Positions 51,973 to 60,695 of a DNA stretch of 64,000 nucleotides are shown one piece after another; within the stretch, counting starts at the first letter, position 1, and the number at the start of each line of letters is the position of its first letter. The notes beneath the pieces were generated by a model. It searched no databases, was not told the origin of the DNA, and saw only the letters and a program-made list of their open reading frames with translations. The DNA is taken from contig SFKI01000004.1 in the NCBI GenBank assembly GCA_004554775.1, positions 62,001 to 126,000 of the forward strand. Reading direction: 5' to 3'. Source of the DNA: Subdoligranulum variabile (lineage in GTDB: Bacteria; Bacillota; Clostridia; Oscillospirales; Ruminococcaceae). Made by a program: the position numbers and the translations under genes.

Positions 51973-53376
51973 ATGTATGACCTGATCATCGTAGGCGCCG
52001 GCCCCGCCGGTATTTTCACCGCGCTGGAACTGCTGCGCAAAAGCTGCAATCCCAACAAGATCCTGCTTGTCGAAAAGGGCAAGCCTGTGGAAAAGCGCCA
52101 CTGCCCCAAGGATAAAACCGGCGTCTGCGTAAATTGCAAGCCGACCTGCGCCATCACCACCGGATTCTCCGGCGCAGGTGCGTTCTCGGACGGCAAGCTG
52201 TCCCTGTCTTACCAGGTCGGCGGCGAGCTGCCTGACCTGATCGGCGAGGATTTCGCCCAGGAACTGATCGACTATACCGATAAGATTTACCTGGAATTTG
52301 GCGCTGATCCCAAGGTCGAGGGCGTTTACGAAGGCCCCGATATCAAGGATATCCGCAAGCGTGCCATCCAGGCTGGTTTGCAGCTGGTCGACTGCCCTAT
52401 CCGCCATCTGGGCACCGAGAAAGCCCAGCAGCTGTACCTGAATATCCAGAACTATCTGGCCGATGCCGGGGTCGAGATGCTCTTCAGCACCGAGTGCGAG
52501 AACATCATCCTCGAGGATTCCACCTGCAAGGGTGTGCGCATCCGCGAGAAGGACGGCGTGCGCGACGTCTACGCCAAGCAGGTGGTCATCGCCACCGGCC
52601 GCCGTGGTGCGGACTGGCTTGAGCGTCTCTGCGCCGAGCACAACATTGCCCACAAGCCTGGCACCGTTGATATCGGTGTCCGTGTTGAGTGCCGCAATGA
52701 GATCATGGAGAAGATCAACCAGGTCCTGTACGAAGGCAAGCTGATCGGCTACCCGGCCCCCTGGCACAACAAGGTGCGTACCTTCTGCCAGAACCCCGGC
52801 GGCTTTGTGGCGCAGGAAAACTACGACAACGACCTTGCCGTCGTCAACGGCCACAGCTTCAAGGAGAAAAAGAGCAACAACACCAACCTGGCCATCCTGG
52901 TCAGTCATAACTTCACCGAGCCGTTCAATCAGCCCATCGCCTACGCACAGAAAGTTGGTGAGCTGACCAACATGCTGGGCGCCGGGCACATTCTGGTGCA
53001 GCGCTATGGTGATATTCTGGACGGCAAGCGCACTTGGGCCAACGAGTTGGCCCGCACCAACGTGCGCCCCACCCTGAAAGACGCCGTGGCCGGTGACATC
53101 ACCGCTGCCATGCCGTACCGCGCCATGGTCAATATCATCGAGTTCATCAAGATGATGGACGAAGTCGTGCCCGGCTTCGCCAGCCCCGAGACCCTGCTGT
53201 ACAGCCCCGAGCTGAAGTTCTACTCCAACAAGGTCAAGATGGATACCGACCTGGAGACGAACATCGTGGGTCTGCACTGCCTGGGCGATTCCTCCGGCTG
53301 GACACGCGGCCTGATGATGGCTTCCGTCATGGGCGTGCTGATGGGCCGCAAGCTGATGGAAAAGCACGGCTTTTAA
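51973..53376 (+). CDS. FAD-dependent oxidoreductase (COG2509-type)
   Basis: 467-aa flavoprotein. The N-terminal dinucleotide fold is DLIIVGAGPAGIFTALELL and a second Gly-rich site, VVIATGRRGADW, lies near residue 200. A Cys cluster (CPKDKTGVCVNCKPTC, residues about 52-67) follows the FAD site and could bind a metal or be redox-active. The C-terminal part ends with LHCLGDSSGWTRGLMMASVMG, the FAD-closing motif of this family. The substrate is unknown. AAGGAGAG precedes the ATG. It is the last gene of the operon, before two terminators. Confidence 0.88.
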   Translation: MYDLIIVGAGPAGIFTALELLRKSCNPNKILLVEKGKPVEKRHCPKDKTGVCVNCKPTCAITTGFSGAGAFSDGKLSLSYQVGGELPDLIGEDFAQELIDYTDKIYLEFGADPKVEGVYEGPDIKDIRKRAIQAGLQLVDCPIRHLGTEKAQQLYLNIQNYLADAGVEMLFSTECENIILEDSTCKGVRIREKDGVRDVYAKQVVIATGRRGADWLERLCAEHNIAHKPGTVDIGVRVECRNEIMEKINQVLYEGKLIGYPAPWHNKVRTFCQNPGGFVAQENYDNDLAVVNGHSFKEKKSNNTNLAILVSHNFTEPFNQPIAYAQKVGELTNMLGAGHILVQRYGDILDGKRTWANELARTNVRPTLKDAVAGDITAAMPYRAMVNIIEFIKMMDEVVPGFASPETLLYSPELKFYSNKVKMDTDLETNIVGLHCLGDSSGWTRGLMMASVMGVLMGRKLMEKHGF

Positions 53377-53396
53377 GGTAAAACTGCACTACTCAG

Positions 53397-53457
53397 CAGC
53401 CGACCCGCGGGTCGGCTGTTTTTGCACCCTGCTTTTGGCGGGGTGCAAATTTTTTTA
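53397..53457 (+). terminator. Tandem terminators after the FAD oxidoreductase
   Basis: First the 22-base palindrome with arms CAGCCGACCC / GGGTCGGCTG and TTTTT, then TTTGCACCC / GGGTGCAAA with seven T. Confidence 0.92.
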
Positions 53458-53491
53458 CAAAATCTGCCGCCTTTCCCGGATTGTATTTTCT

Positions 53492-53520
53492 TTGACAAAA
53501 TGATACACTATTCTTAACTA
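53492..53520 (+). promoter_or_regulatory. Candidate promoter of the GH25 chimera gene
   Basis: TTGACA (53492-53497), 17 bases, TAACTA (53515-53520). It would give a leader of about 340 bases that contains the partial MITE-like repeat. Confidence 0.5.
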
Positions 53521-53641
53521 GTATCCTACTAAAAGGGCACGAAAGCGACGTGCAGGGGCGGGTGTTCGCATCGACCCCTGAACGCGTCTCCATACGCCGG
53601 TGACGGCATATTTATATCTTTCCGCACATTTTTATATATAT

Positions 53642-53794
53642 GGCAACACCGCATAATTCCCGCCTTACGGCTTAAGCACCGCTCCGGCGGATCTCCGCGC
53701 CAAGAGCCGCCGCAAAGCGTCGGTTGCGCTCCGAAGCGCCTCGCTGCGGCTCGGTGTGCGGCACGGCATCTGCGTTGCCAAAATGCTCGATAAT
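53642..53794. repeat. Partial MITE-like element at the 5' end of the GH25 gene
   Basis: It shares GGCAACACCGCATAATTCCC, the following CGCCTTACGGCTTAAGCACC and TGCGTTGCCAAAATGCTCG with the element at 50313. The interior is longer and the right terminal repeat is missing. The GH25 reading frame is open back into the repeat. Confidence 0.7.
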
Positions 53795-53864
53795 GTCGGG
53801 TTGCGGTACCCGCATCGTGCTTCGGGGACAAAAGCCCCTCGCACTCTGCGACCGCGGAATCATC

Positions 53865-56669
53865 GTGGCAGACGAACGTACAGTATATCGCAGTCCGGCA
53901 CGCGCGCAAAAGGCTGCTTCTGCGGGCAATCCGCGTCAGGGCGGTCAGCCGCCCCGTACCCCCAAGCAGGCGCCCCGCCGTGGCAGCAAAAAACGACGCA
54001 GCCGTGCCATTTTAGGCATCTGCGCCGCCTGCCTGGTGCTGACGGTGGGCATTGCCGTGGTACTTACCCGCTGCTCAGCCGGGCCGACCGGGCCCGCCAA
54101 GGCGGATTTCGGCACTCCGGCGGCTGCCTGGCAGAAAAACGAACTGGGCTACTACTTCAACGAAAGCGGGGAAGCTGTGCCCGCGGCCGTCTTAAAAGGC
54201 ATTGATGTATCGAAATATCAGGGCGCAGTCGACTGGGAAAAAGCCAAAAACAACGGCGTCGATTTTGCCATCATCCGCTGCGGTTTCGGCGGCGAGTGGG
54301 ACGGCCAGGAAGAGGGCTGGAACCAGGACGACCCACAGTGGCGCCGAAACGCCGACGAATGTACCCGCCTGGGCATCCCGTTCGGTGCGTACATCTACTC
54401 CTACGCGACGACCGAGGACGAAGCCCGCAGCGAGGCCGAGCATGTTGCCCGCCTGCTGGGGCTGGTCGCGCCGCCGCAGGAGGGACTCGAGGATTACACC
54501 GCCGCGCCCTACCAGCTGTCCTACCCGGTCTACTACGACCTTGAGGACAAGAGCATCAGCGGCATCTTCCCGGACGAGATGGCCGCCATCACCCAGGCGT
54601 TTTTTGACCGCCTGACCGAGTTGGGCTACACCGGTGAGCAGGGCATCTACGCCTCGCTCAACTGGGTGCGCGCCCGCTTCAGCGATGCGGCGTTTGACCC
54701 CTGGCGCGAGAATCTCTGGATCGCCCGCTTTGCGGACGAACTGGGCTACACCGGCACCTACGATATGTGGCAGTGCAGCTATTCCGAGCCGGGCGCGGAC
54801 TACGGCGTCGAGAGCGAGACTGTTGACATTGATCTTGTCATGCGGCCGTTTGCTTTTGGTGAAATTTCCGGCTGCAACGGAAAAACGGCCACGCCGACGC
54901 TGCTTAACGATACCCGTCAGACGGAACTGCATCTGGACGGCAAGGATGCCTACGCGAACCTGACCACCAACCAGCCGGACGAGGAAAATGGCGGGCAGAA
55001 AATTTTCTGGACCACCAGCGACAAGAGTGTGGCGACCGTGGATAAGCACGGCCTTGTGCGCGCCAAGGCTGACAGCGGCGAGTGTACCATCACCGCCACG
55101 CTGGCCGACGGCACCGAGAGTATCCAGTGCCTTGTGCGGGTGGGCGATATTACCGTGCCCGTCTTTGCGACCGGCTCCCTTGCGGGCCAGCGCGCCAACG
55201 ATACCGTAAGCCTGGCCGATGTGGCCGCGCTCAAAGCCAGCACGCCGGATTCAATCCTCGTGGACGCGGGCGGCAGCCTGCACGGCACCACCGTGGCCAG
55301 CATGACCGGCGGCATGGATATGCTCAGCAGTTTTTCCGCTGCCGGGTACGACCTGCAAGCTTTCGGGGCCGAGGACCTCGCCTACGGCATCGCCCGCCTG
55401 CGCAGCGATGCCAACATGGGCAGCGGACCCTCGCTGGCCGCGAACCTGCGCGATTCTGACGGTGCAGCGATCTTCTACCGCTCGACCAGCTGGAACCGCA
55501 ACCGCATTACCAACGGCATGAACACGATCATCACCCGCGCGGGCTACCGCATCGGGTTCTTCTCGCTGGCCGATGCCGACGCTGTCAACGGCAAGATCGG
55601 CTTGGTCAATGAGGAAACGCCCTTCGCCAACGACCTGGCCCAGACTGCCAGCGAGCAGGTCGCCGCCTTGCAGGCACAGGGTGTGGATGCCATCATCTGC
55701 ATCACGACCCCCGGCGTGGATACCGCCGCGCTGCAAACCACGCTGAAAGATCTGGGCGTGACCGCCGTTATCGACGGCAGCGGCACAGCCGCCACACAGG
55801 ATGGCGTTTACAGCGCCGGGGCGGCACTGGGGCTGGACGGCGTGGCCCGCTTTGACCTCGTGTTCACCCAGGGCGGCGGTGTGGCTGTGCGCGGCGCGGA
55901 CAATGTGACCGCTGCAACTTTGCAAGCCAGCCGTGCCACCTGGGAAAGCCTGGCCGCAGCGGCTGACACCACCACGACCGGCAGCGACGCCGCCGACCCC
56001 GACAAGGACACCGAAGCTGTGGGCGGTAAGGACACCAGCGCCCCGGCCGAGACCACCGACGAAGCCCAGCAGCAGGGGGCCGAGGCCTACGCCTACGCCG
56101 CCGCCAAGCTGGCCGGGCTGGACGCCGATGACCAGAGCATCTACTACACGCCGCTGTTCACCTACGCCGCCAACCCGGACGCTGACAAGACGATCAGCTT
56201 CGCCAACTATCTGGCGGCGCTGTACCAGGAAATTGCGGAGAACGATCGCGATCACTGGCCCGAGGGCTGGACCGACAGCGAGGTCACGGCGCTGGCGGGC
56301 AATGTGGGCGAGCCGGAATACGGCGATATCAGCCGCGGCACCCTGCTGGACCTGCTGCCCAAGGCTGCGCGCGTGCAGCTTGTCTCGGTCAGCGCCGATA
56401 CGGCCCGCGCGATGGTTGAAACGGACGGCATCACCCGCACCTATCAGGAATCGCTGAGCGAGTACGAACCGGCAGGGGATACCGTGCTGATCGTGACCGA
56501 CACCCAGACCCTTGCGGCCATTGGTGCTGAGAATTATACGGTGCTGCGCGATTACGGCGATGTGTACTGGGATGTGCGAATGAACATCAACGATCTGACC
56601 GCAAACTTTACCACCGATTTCACCCTGCCCGAAGCCCCGCGCTATGGAGTGGGCAGAAATAACAAATAA
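53865..56669 (+). CDS. Membrane-anchored GH25 lysozyme fused to BIG2 and degenerate 5'-nucleotidase-like domains
   Basis: About 934 aa. A basic, Pro-rich N-terminus and one membrane segment (about residues 46-65) come first. The GH25 muramidase follows, with GIDVSKYQGAVDW at its start and YYDLED (D225, E227) as acid pair. A BIG2-type Ig domain (FWTTSDKSVATVDKHGLVRA) follows. The C-terminal 480 residues resemble a 5'-nucleotidase/UshA fold, but the metal motifs are lost: VDAGGSLHGT replaces the usual DAGD, and AFGAEDLAYG replaces GNHEFDYG. The enzyme therefore probably cleaves peptidoglycan while the last part only binds. The start is uncertain: GTG 53865 has a weak site, and the frame is open into the upstream repeat (ATG 53793, TTG 53724). 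Confidence 0.82.
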   Translation: MADERTVYRSPARAQKAASAGNPRQGGQPPRTPKQAPRRGSKKRRSRAILGICAACLVLTVGIAVVLTRCSAGPTGPAKADFGTPAAAWQKNELGYYFNESGEAVPAAVLKGIDVSKYQGAVDWEKAKNNGVDFAIIRCGFGGEWDGQEEGWNQDDPQWRRNADECTRLGIPFGAYIYSYATTEDEARSEAEHVARLLGLVAPPQEGLEDYTAAPYQLSYPVYYDLEDKSISGIFPDEMAAITQAFFDRLTELGYTGEQGIYASLNWVRARFSDAAFDPWRENLWIARFADELGYTGTYDMWQCSYSEPGADYGVESETVDIDLVMRPFAFGEISGCNGKTATPTLLNDTRQTELHLDGKDAYANLTTNQPDEENGGQKIFWTTSDKSVATVDKHGLVRAKADSGECTITATLADGTESIQCLVRVGDITVPVFATGSLAGQRANDTVSLADVAALKASTPDSILVDAGGSLHGTTVASMTGGMDMLSSFSAAGYDLQAFGAEDLAYGIARLRSDANMGSGPSLAANLRDSDGAAIFYRSTSWNRNRITNGMNTIITRAGYRIGFFSLADADAVNGKIGLVNEETPFANDLAQTASEQVAALQAQGVDAIICITTPGVDTAALQTTLKDLGVTAVIDGSGTAATQDGVYSAGAALGLDGVARFDLVFTQGGGVAVRGADNVTAATLQASRATWESLAAAADTTTTGSDAADPDKDTEAVGGKDTSAPAETTDEAQQQGAEAYAYAAAKLAGLDADDQSIYYTPLFTYAANPDADKTISFANYLAALYQEIAENDRDHWPEGWTDSEVTALAGNVGEPEYGDISRGTLLDLLPKAARVQLVSVSADTARAMVETDGITRTYQESLSEYEPAGDTVLIVTDTQTLAAIGAENYTVLRDYGDVYWDVRMNINDLTANFTTDFTLPEAPRYGVGRNNK

Positions 56670-56682
56670 AGGCGATATGCCA

Positions 56683-56804
56683 CGGGCGGATATAGAATCC
56701 ACCCCCTACGCCTTTTTGCAAGGTGATTGTAGGGGGCGAGCCGTGTTCGCCCGAGGAAGCCTGCGGCCGCGCAAAACTGCACGGGCGGGCAATGCCCGCC
56801 CCCA
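56683..56804. repeat. Palindromic repeats, three to four units, after the GH25 gene
   Basis: Units with cores GGATATAGAATCC, GAGCCGTGTTC and GGCAATGCC, bounded by GTAGGGGGCG-type ends; fills the gap before the metallo-hydrolase gene. Confidence 0.75.
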
Positions 56805-56863
56805 CAACAAATATATGACCGTACCGTAATTGCAAAACGATTGTATACAGGGAGGCGTATTCT

Positions 56864-58486
56864 ATGAAACTCACCTTTTTAGGCGCGGACCGTGAAGTGA
56901 CGGGCAGCTGTACCCAACTGGAGGCCGCAGGGCATCGTTTCCTGATCGACTGCGGCATGGAGCAGGGCCGCGACGTCTACGAAAACGCCGATCTGCCCTA
57001 TGCCCCCGGCACCTACGAAGCCCTGCTGCTGACCCACGCCCACATTGACCACTCGGGCCGCATCCCGTACCTGTACAAAAACGGCTACCGTGGCCCCATC
57101 TACACCACCGATGCCACCCGCGACCTCTGCGCCATTATGCTCGAGGATTCCGCCCACATTCAGGAACAGGAGGCCGAGTGGAAAAACCGCAAGGCCATGC
57201 GCAGTGGTGCCGCCATGATCGAGCCCGACTATACCGTCGAGGATGCGCAAAAGGTCATGCAGCAGTTCGTGCCCTGCCCGTACGATGCGTGGCAGCCCCT
57301 GTTTGACGGCCCAATGGGAAAAATCGAGATGCGCTTTACCGATGTGGGGCATCTTTTGGGCAGTGCGTCCATCTCGCTGCGCGTGACCGAGCCGGGCAAA
57401 AAGGCCGAGGTCATCGTGTTTTCCGGCGATATCGGCAACACGCACCAGCCGCTTATTAAGGACCCGGCCAACCCCGGCCATGCCGACTACCTGATCATGG
57501 AGTCCACCTACGGCGACCGCAGCCACGGCCCCAAGCCGGACTACCTCGGCGAACTGACCGATGTGCTGCAAACCACCTTTGACAAGGGCGGCAATGTGGT
57601 CATCCCCAGCTTTGCGGTGGGCCGCACGCAGGAGCTTTTGTATTTCCTGCGCCAGATCAAAGCCGAGGGCCGCGTGACCGGCCACGGCAACTTCCCTGTG
57701 TATGTCGACAGCCCGCTGGCCAGCAAGTCGACCACGATCTTCCGCGAAAACTTCAGCGAGTGCTACGATGAAGAAGCCCTTGCTCTGGTGCAGGCAAGGC
57801 AAAACCCGCTGCAATTCCCCGGCCTGCATATCAGCGAGACCAAGGAAGAATCCATGGCCATCAACACCGACCCTGTGCCCAAGGTCATTATCTCGGCAGC
57901 GGGCATGTGCGATGCGGGCCGTATCCGCCATCATTTAAAGTATAACCTCTGGCGGCCCGAGTGTACGGTGCTGTTCGTTGGCTACCAGAGCCCCGGCACG
58001 CTGGGCAACGCGCTGGTCAACGGCGCGCAGGAAGTCAAGCTGTTCGGCGAGCCGGTGCAGGTCAAGGCAAGCATCCGGCAGCTGAGCGGGCTTTCCGGCC
58101 ACGCAGACAAGGACGGCCTGGCCGACTGGCTGCACGCCTTTGACGAAAAGCCGAAGTTCGTCTTTGTCAACCATGGCGAGGATGCCGTTGCCACCCACTG
58201 GGCCGAAAAGCTGCGTGCCGATGGCTACGAGGCCGACGCGCCCTATAACGGCGCTGTCTGGATCGTCAGCGATGGCCGCGCCGCCTGCGCCGAGACCGGC
58301 AACACGCAAAAGATCGTCAAGACCCGCACCGAAGTGGCCGTGCGTACCAGCGCTGCCTACGACCGCCTGGTCAACATGGGCCAGCGCCTGATGGAAGTCA
58401 TCCGCCACAACCAGGGCGGTGCCAACAAGGACCTGGCCAAATTCGCCAGCCAGATCGCCAGTTTGTGCGATAAGTGGGATAGATAA
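56864..58486 (+). CDS. Beta-CASP metallo-beta-lactamase-fold hydrolase (RNA-processing type)
   Basis: 540-aa metallo-hydrolase. The HxHxDH motif is at residues 58-63 (THAHIDHSG), with further ligands in DVGHLLGSAS and VFSGDIGN. The beta-CASP domain follows (IPSFAVGRTQELLYFLRQI, given as PSFAVGRTQELL), and the C-terminal RMMBL-like segment has LSGLSGHADKDGL. This is the bacterial CPSF/YSH1-like family predicted to cut RNA. It differs from RNase J in lacking the C-terminal domain. AGGGAGG precedes the ATG. It is probably monocistronic. RNA substrate not known. Confidence 0.92.
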   Translation: MKLTFLGADREVTGSCTQLEAAGHRFLIDCGMEQGRDVYENADLPYAPGTYEALLLTHAHIDHSGRIPYLYKNGYRGPIYTTDATRDLCAIMLEDSAHIQEQEAEWKNRKAMRSGAAMIEPDYTVEDAQKVMQQFVPCPYDAWQPLFDGPMGKIEMRFTDVGHLLGSASISLRVTEPGKKAEVIVFSGDIGNTHQPLIKDPANPGHADYLIMESTYGDRSHGPKPDYLGELTDVLQTTFDKGGNVVIPSFAVGRTQELLYFLRQIKAEGRVTGHGNFPVYVDSPLASKSTTIFRENFSECYDEEALALVQARQNPLQFPGLHISETKEESMAINTDPVPKVIISAAGMCDAGRIRHHLKYNLWRPECTVLFVGYQSPGTLGNALVNGAQEVKLFGEPVQVKASIRQLSGLSGHADKDGLADWLHAFDEKPKFVFVNHGEDAVATHWAEKLRADGYEADAPYNGAVWIVSDGRAACAETGNTQKIVKTRTEVAVRTSAAYDRLVNMGQRLMEVIRHNQGGANKDLAKFASQIASLCDKWDR

Positions 58487-58507
58487 AATATGTGAGCCGT
58501 GCATCTT

Positions 58508-58576
58508 TGGCCCCCTCTGGCGCTTTGCGCCATCTCCCCCGTACGGGGGGTGTCTGTCTCGCAGAGGGAGACTTTT
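58508..58576. repeat. Inverted-repeat element before the membrane-protein gene
   Basis: Outer CCCCCTCT / AGAGGGAG arms, with inner TGGCGCTTTGCGCCA and CCCCCGTACGGGGG hairpins. It differs from the GTAGGGGCG family; the inner modules resemble those in the element at 1385-1590. Confidence 0.55.
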
Positions 58577-58616
58577 AGAGATACGCTAGAGCAAAGATTT
58601 AAGGAATATTCAATTT

Positions 58617-59951
58617 ATGCCGATTCATCAACCATTTTCCCGCCTGCCGGTGTGGCTGCGGCGGGTGCTTACCCTGCTGGCCGTGATGGTGCTGGCGGCA
58701 CTGCTGACCCACTGGCGGCAAAACGCCAGCACCTACGCCACCGGCTTTTGGGATACCGGCTCGCAGCCGCTGGTGTTTGGCCGGATGCTGCAGATCGAAA
58801 ATCACCAATCCGCCCCCGGCGGGTTTATGGGCGTCTACACCCAGGAGTGGAGCGACGGCCAGAACCGCACCTGGTTCCGCGAAAATGCCCCAGTCAGGGC
58901 CGACGATTTCCAGTCATACACCCACCAGTCTGGCTTGCAGGGCTGGGCGTTCGGGCAGCTCAACCGCGTATTCCGGCTGGTGCAGCCCAGCGGCGAGGTG
59001 CGGGAAACCTGGCTCTACACCACCAACTGTATCCTGTTTTACACCGCCGAACTGCTGCTGGCGGTCGCCGTCTGGCAGCAGGCGGGGCCGGTAGCTGCGC
59101 TGGTCTGGGTGCTGGCCGCTGTCTTTGCCCCTTGGCCGCAGCGCGGCATGAAGGATTTGTACTGGTGCCTGTGGACCTGGCTGCTGCCGGTGCTGGCCTC
59201 GCTGCTGCTTTGCCGCGTTACCGCGCGCAAAGGCCGCACGCCCGGCTGGTGCTTTGCGCTGGTCGCGCTGGCGGTGCTTGTCCGCTGTATGTGCGGGTTT
59301 GAGTTTATCTCCACCTTTTTGATCCTGTGTGAGATCCCGCTTTGCTGCGCACTGGTGCAGACCCTTTGCGTTGACCGCGACCCGCAGGCTGCCCGCCGCT
59401 GGCTGGGCCGCACGGTCGGCACCGGCGCGGCGGCACTGGGCGGCATGGCGGCGGCACTGGGGCTGTGGCTCTGGCAGGAGGTGCAGTATTTCGGCACCGC
59501 TGCCGTGGCCCTCGCCAGCATGACGCAGGCCGTCACCAGCCGCGTCAGCGTCAGTGATGACGCCGTGCGCGCCGTCACCATCCCCGAAGTGCTGCACCTG
59601 TATTTTGCGGAAAACCAAGAACCGCTGCTGCAATTTGGCCCTGTTACCGTCACGTTGCTGCCGCTGCTGGCCGTGGTGTTGGCGGAAGCGGCCGTCTGCG
59701 CCGTATTGTTGGCGCGCCGCAGGCAGCTGGCAAAGCTGGCCCCGCTGGCCACGGCCTGGTTGCTCAGCCTGGCCGCGCCGGTATCGTGGATGGTGCTTTC
59801 CAAGGCGCATGCCGCCATACATACCCATCTGGTGCCGATGCTCTGGCACTTTGCGCTGGTGCCGGTCAGCTGCCTGGCGCTGGTGGTCATGACAAAAGAA
59901 ATCGCAGTTTTGCTTTTCAGGAGGAAACCCGACCTTGTGGCATCCCATTAA
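58617..59951 (+). CDS. Polytopic membrane protein of unknown function
   Basis: 444-aa integral membrane protein that I do not recognise. One segment near the N-terminus (LRRVLTLLAVMVLAALL) is followed by an outside loop of about 100 residues rich in Trp and Gln (FWDTGSQPLVFGRML, TWFRENAPVRADDF). About eight more hydrophobic segments follow, then a short basic C-terminus (RRKPDLVASH). The layout of a large first loop plus many helices recalls GT-C glycosyltransferases, but no clear acidic catalytic motif was seen. The ribosome site is weak (AAGGAATATT). The next gene overlaps its last 17 bases, so the two are coupled. Confidence 0.75.
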   Translation: MPIHQPFSRLPVWLRRVLTLLAVMVLAALLTHWRQNASTYATGFWDTGSQPLVFGRMLQIENHQSAPGGFMGVYTQEWSDGQNRTWFRENAPVRADDFQSYTHQSGLQGWAFGQLNRVFRLVQPSGEVRETWLYTTNCILFYTAELLLAVAVWQQAGPVAALVWVLAAVFAPWPQRGMKDLYWCLWTWLLPVLASLLLCRVTARKGRTPGWCFALVALAVLVRCMCGFEFISTFLILCEIPLCCALVQTLCVDRDPQAARRWLGRTVGTGAAALGGMAAALGLWLWQEVQYFGTAAVALASMTQAVTSRVSVSDDAVRAVTIPEVLHLYFAENQEPLLQFGPVTVTLLPLLAVVLAEAAVCAVLLARRRQLAKLAPLATAWLLSLAAPVSWMVLSKAHAAIHTHLVPMLWHFALVPVSCLALVVMTKEIAVLLFRRKPDLVASH

Positions 59952-60474
59952 ACATTACAAAACGATCCACCACCACAAAATGCTGGTGATGAAAAACTGC
60001 TTCCACTGCGGGCTGTACTGGCAGGGGCTTACGCATGATTTAAGCAAGCTGGCTCCGGTGGAGTTCTGGGCCGGTGCCAAATACTGGCAGGGGACGTGCA
60101 GCCCCAACAACGCCCAGCGCCAGAAAGAGGGCTACAGCGCCGCCTGGCTGCACCACAAAGGCCGCAACAAGCACCATCTGGAATATTGGATCGACTACGC
60201 GCCGGACGGCGACCACGCCATGGCCGGTATGCGCATGCCCGAAAAATACGTGGCTGAGATGGTGTGCGACCGCATTGCCGCCAGTAAAAACTACAAAGGC
60301 AGAAACTATACCGATGCCGCCGCGTGGGAATATTACGACCACAGTAAGGACCACTATATCCTGCACCCCGAAACGCGCAAACAGCTGGAGGCCTGCTTGC
60401 TGATCTTGCGTGATGAAGGGGAAAATGCGTGTTTTGCGTATATCCGTAAGGAATTGTTGGGGAAGGAGAAGTAA
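59935..60474 (+). CDS. DUF5662 family protein
   Basis: 179-aa soluble protein of the DUF5662 family. It is His- and Tyr-rich: HHHKMLVMKNCFHCGLYWQGLTHDLSK (shown in parts as HHHKMLVMKNC and GLTHDLSKLAP), HHKGRNKHHLEYWID and YDHSKDHYILHPET. The HD-like placement of His and Asp (THDLSK, HHKGRNKHH) suggests a metal-binding helical fold, which is inference. The start is a TTG at 59935 with AGGAGG nine bases upstream, lying within the preceding gene. A terminator follows after a palindromic repeat. Confidence 0.85.
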   Translation: MWHPIKHYKTIHHHKMLVMKNCFHCGLYWQGLTHDLSKLAPVEFWAGAKYWQGTCSPNNAQRQKEGYSAAWLHHKGRNKHHLEYWIDYAPDGDHAMAGMRMPEKYVAEMVCDRIAASKNYKGRNYTDAAAWEYYDHSKDHYILHPETRKQLEACLLILRDEGENACFAYIRKELLGKEK

Positions 60475-60515
60475 TACGGCAAGACGGTGCGGGTCGATGC
60501 CAAGTATCGATCCAC

Positions 60516-60541
60516 GGGGCGTCGAGGACGCCACCCCCTAC
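60516..60541. repeat. Palindromic repeat unit with GTCGAGGAC core
   Basis: GGGGCGTCGAGGACGCC followed by ACCCCCTAC; the same core is in the 6518 unit. Confidence 0.7.
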
Positions 60542-60577
60542 AAGCAACGGTATAAGGGGGCTATTCCGCTACAACAC

Positions 60578-60635
60578 AAAAAACGCCCCTGCCCGGATTG
60601 GCGTGAACCATCCCGAACAGGGGCGTTTTCTGTTT
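60578..60635 (+). terminator. Terminator after the DUF5662 gene
   Basis: AAACGCCCCTG (to 60591) pairs with CAGGGGCGTTTT (60618-60629), then CTGTTTTG. The A tract also permits termination of uxaC transcripts. Confidence 0.8.
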
Positions 60636-60640
60636 TGTTT

Positions 60641-60680
60641 GTTTAAAGTTCTTTCGGTTCCTTTCTTTCAAGAAAGGAAC
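60641..60680. repeat. Family-2 hairpin, reverse form, after uxaC
   Basis: GTTTAAAGTTCTTTCGGTTC then GTTCCTTTCTTT / AAGAAAGGAAC. On the minus strand it is the module of 20372, here at the 3' end of uxaC. Confidence 0.65.
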
Positions 60681-60695
60681 AAGAACCCCCGTAAC

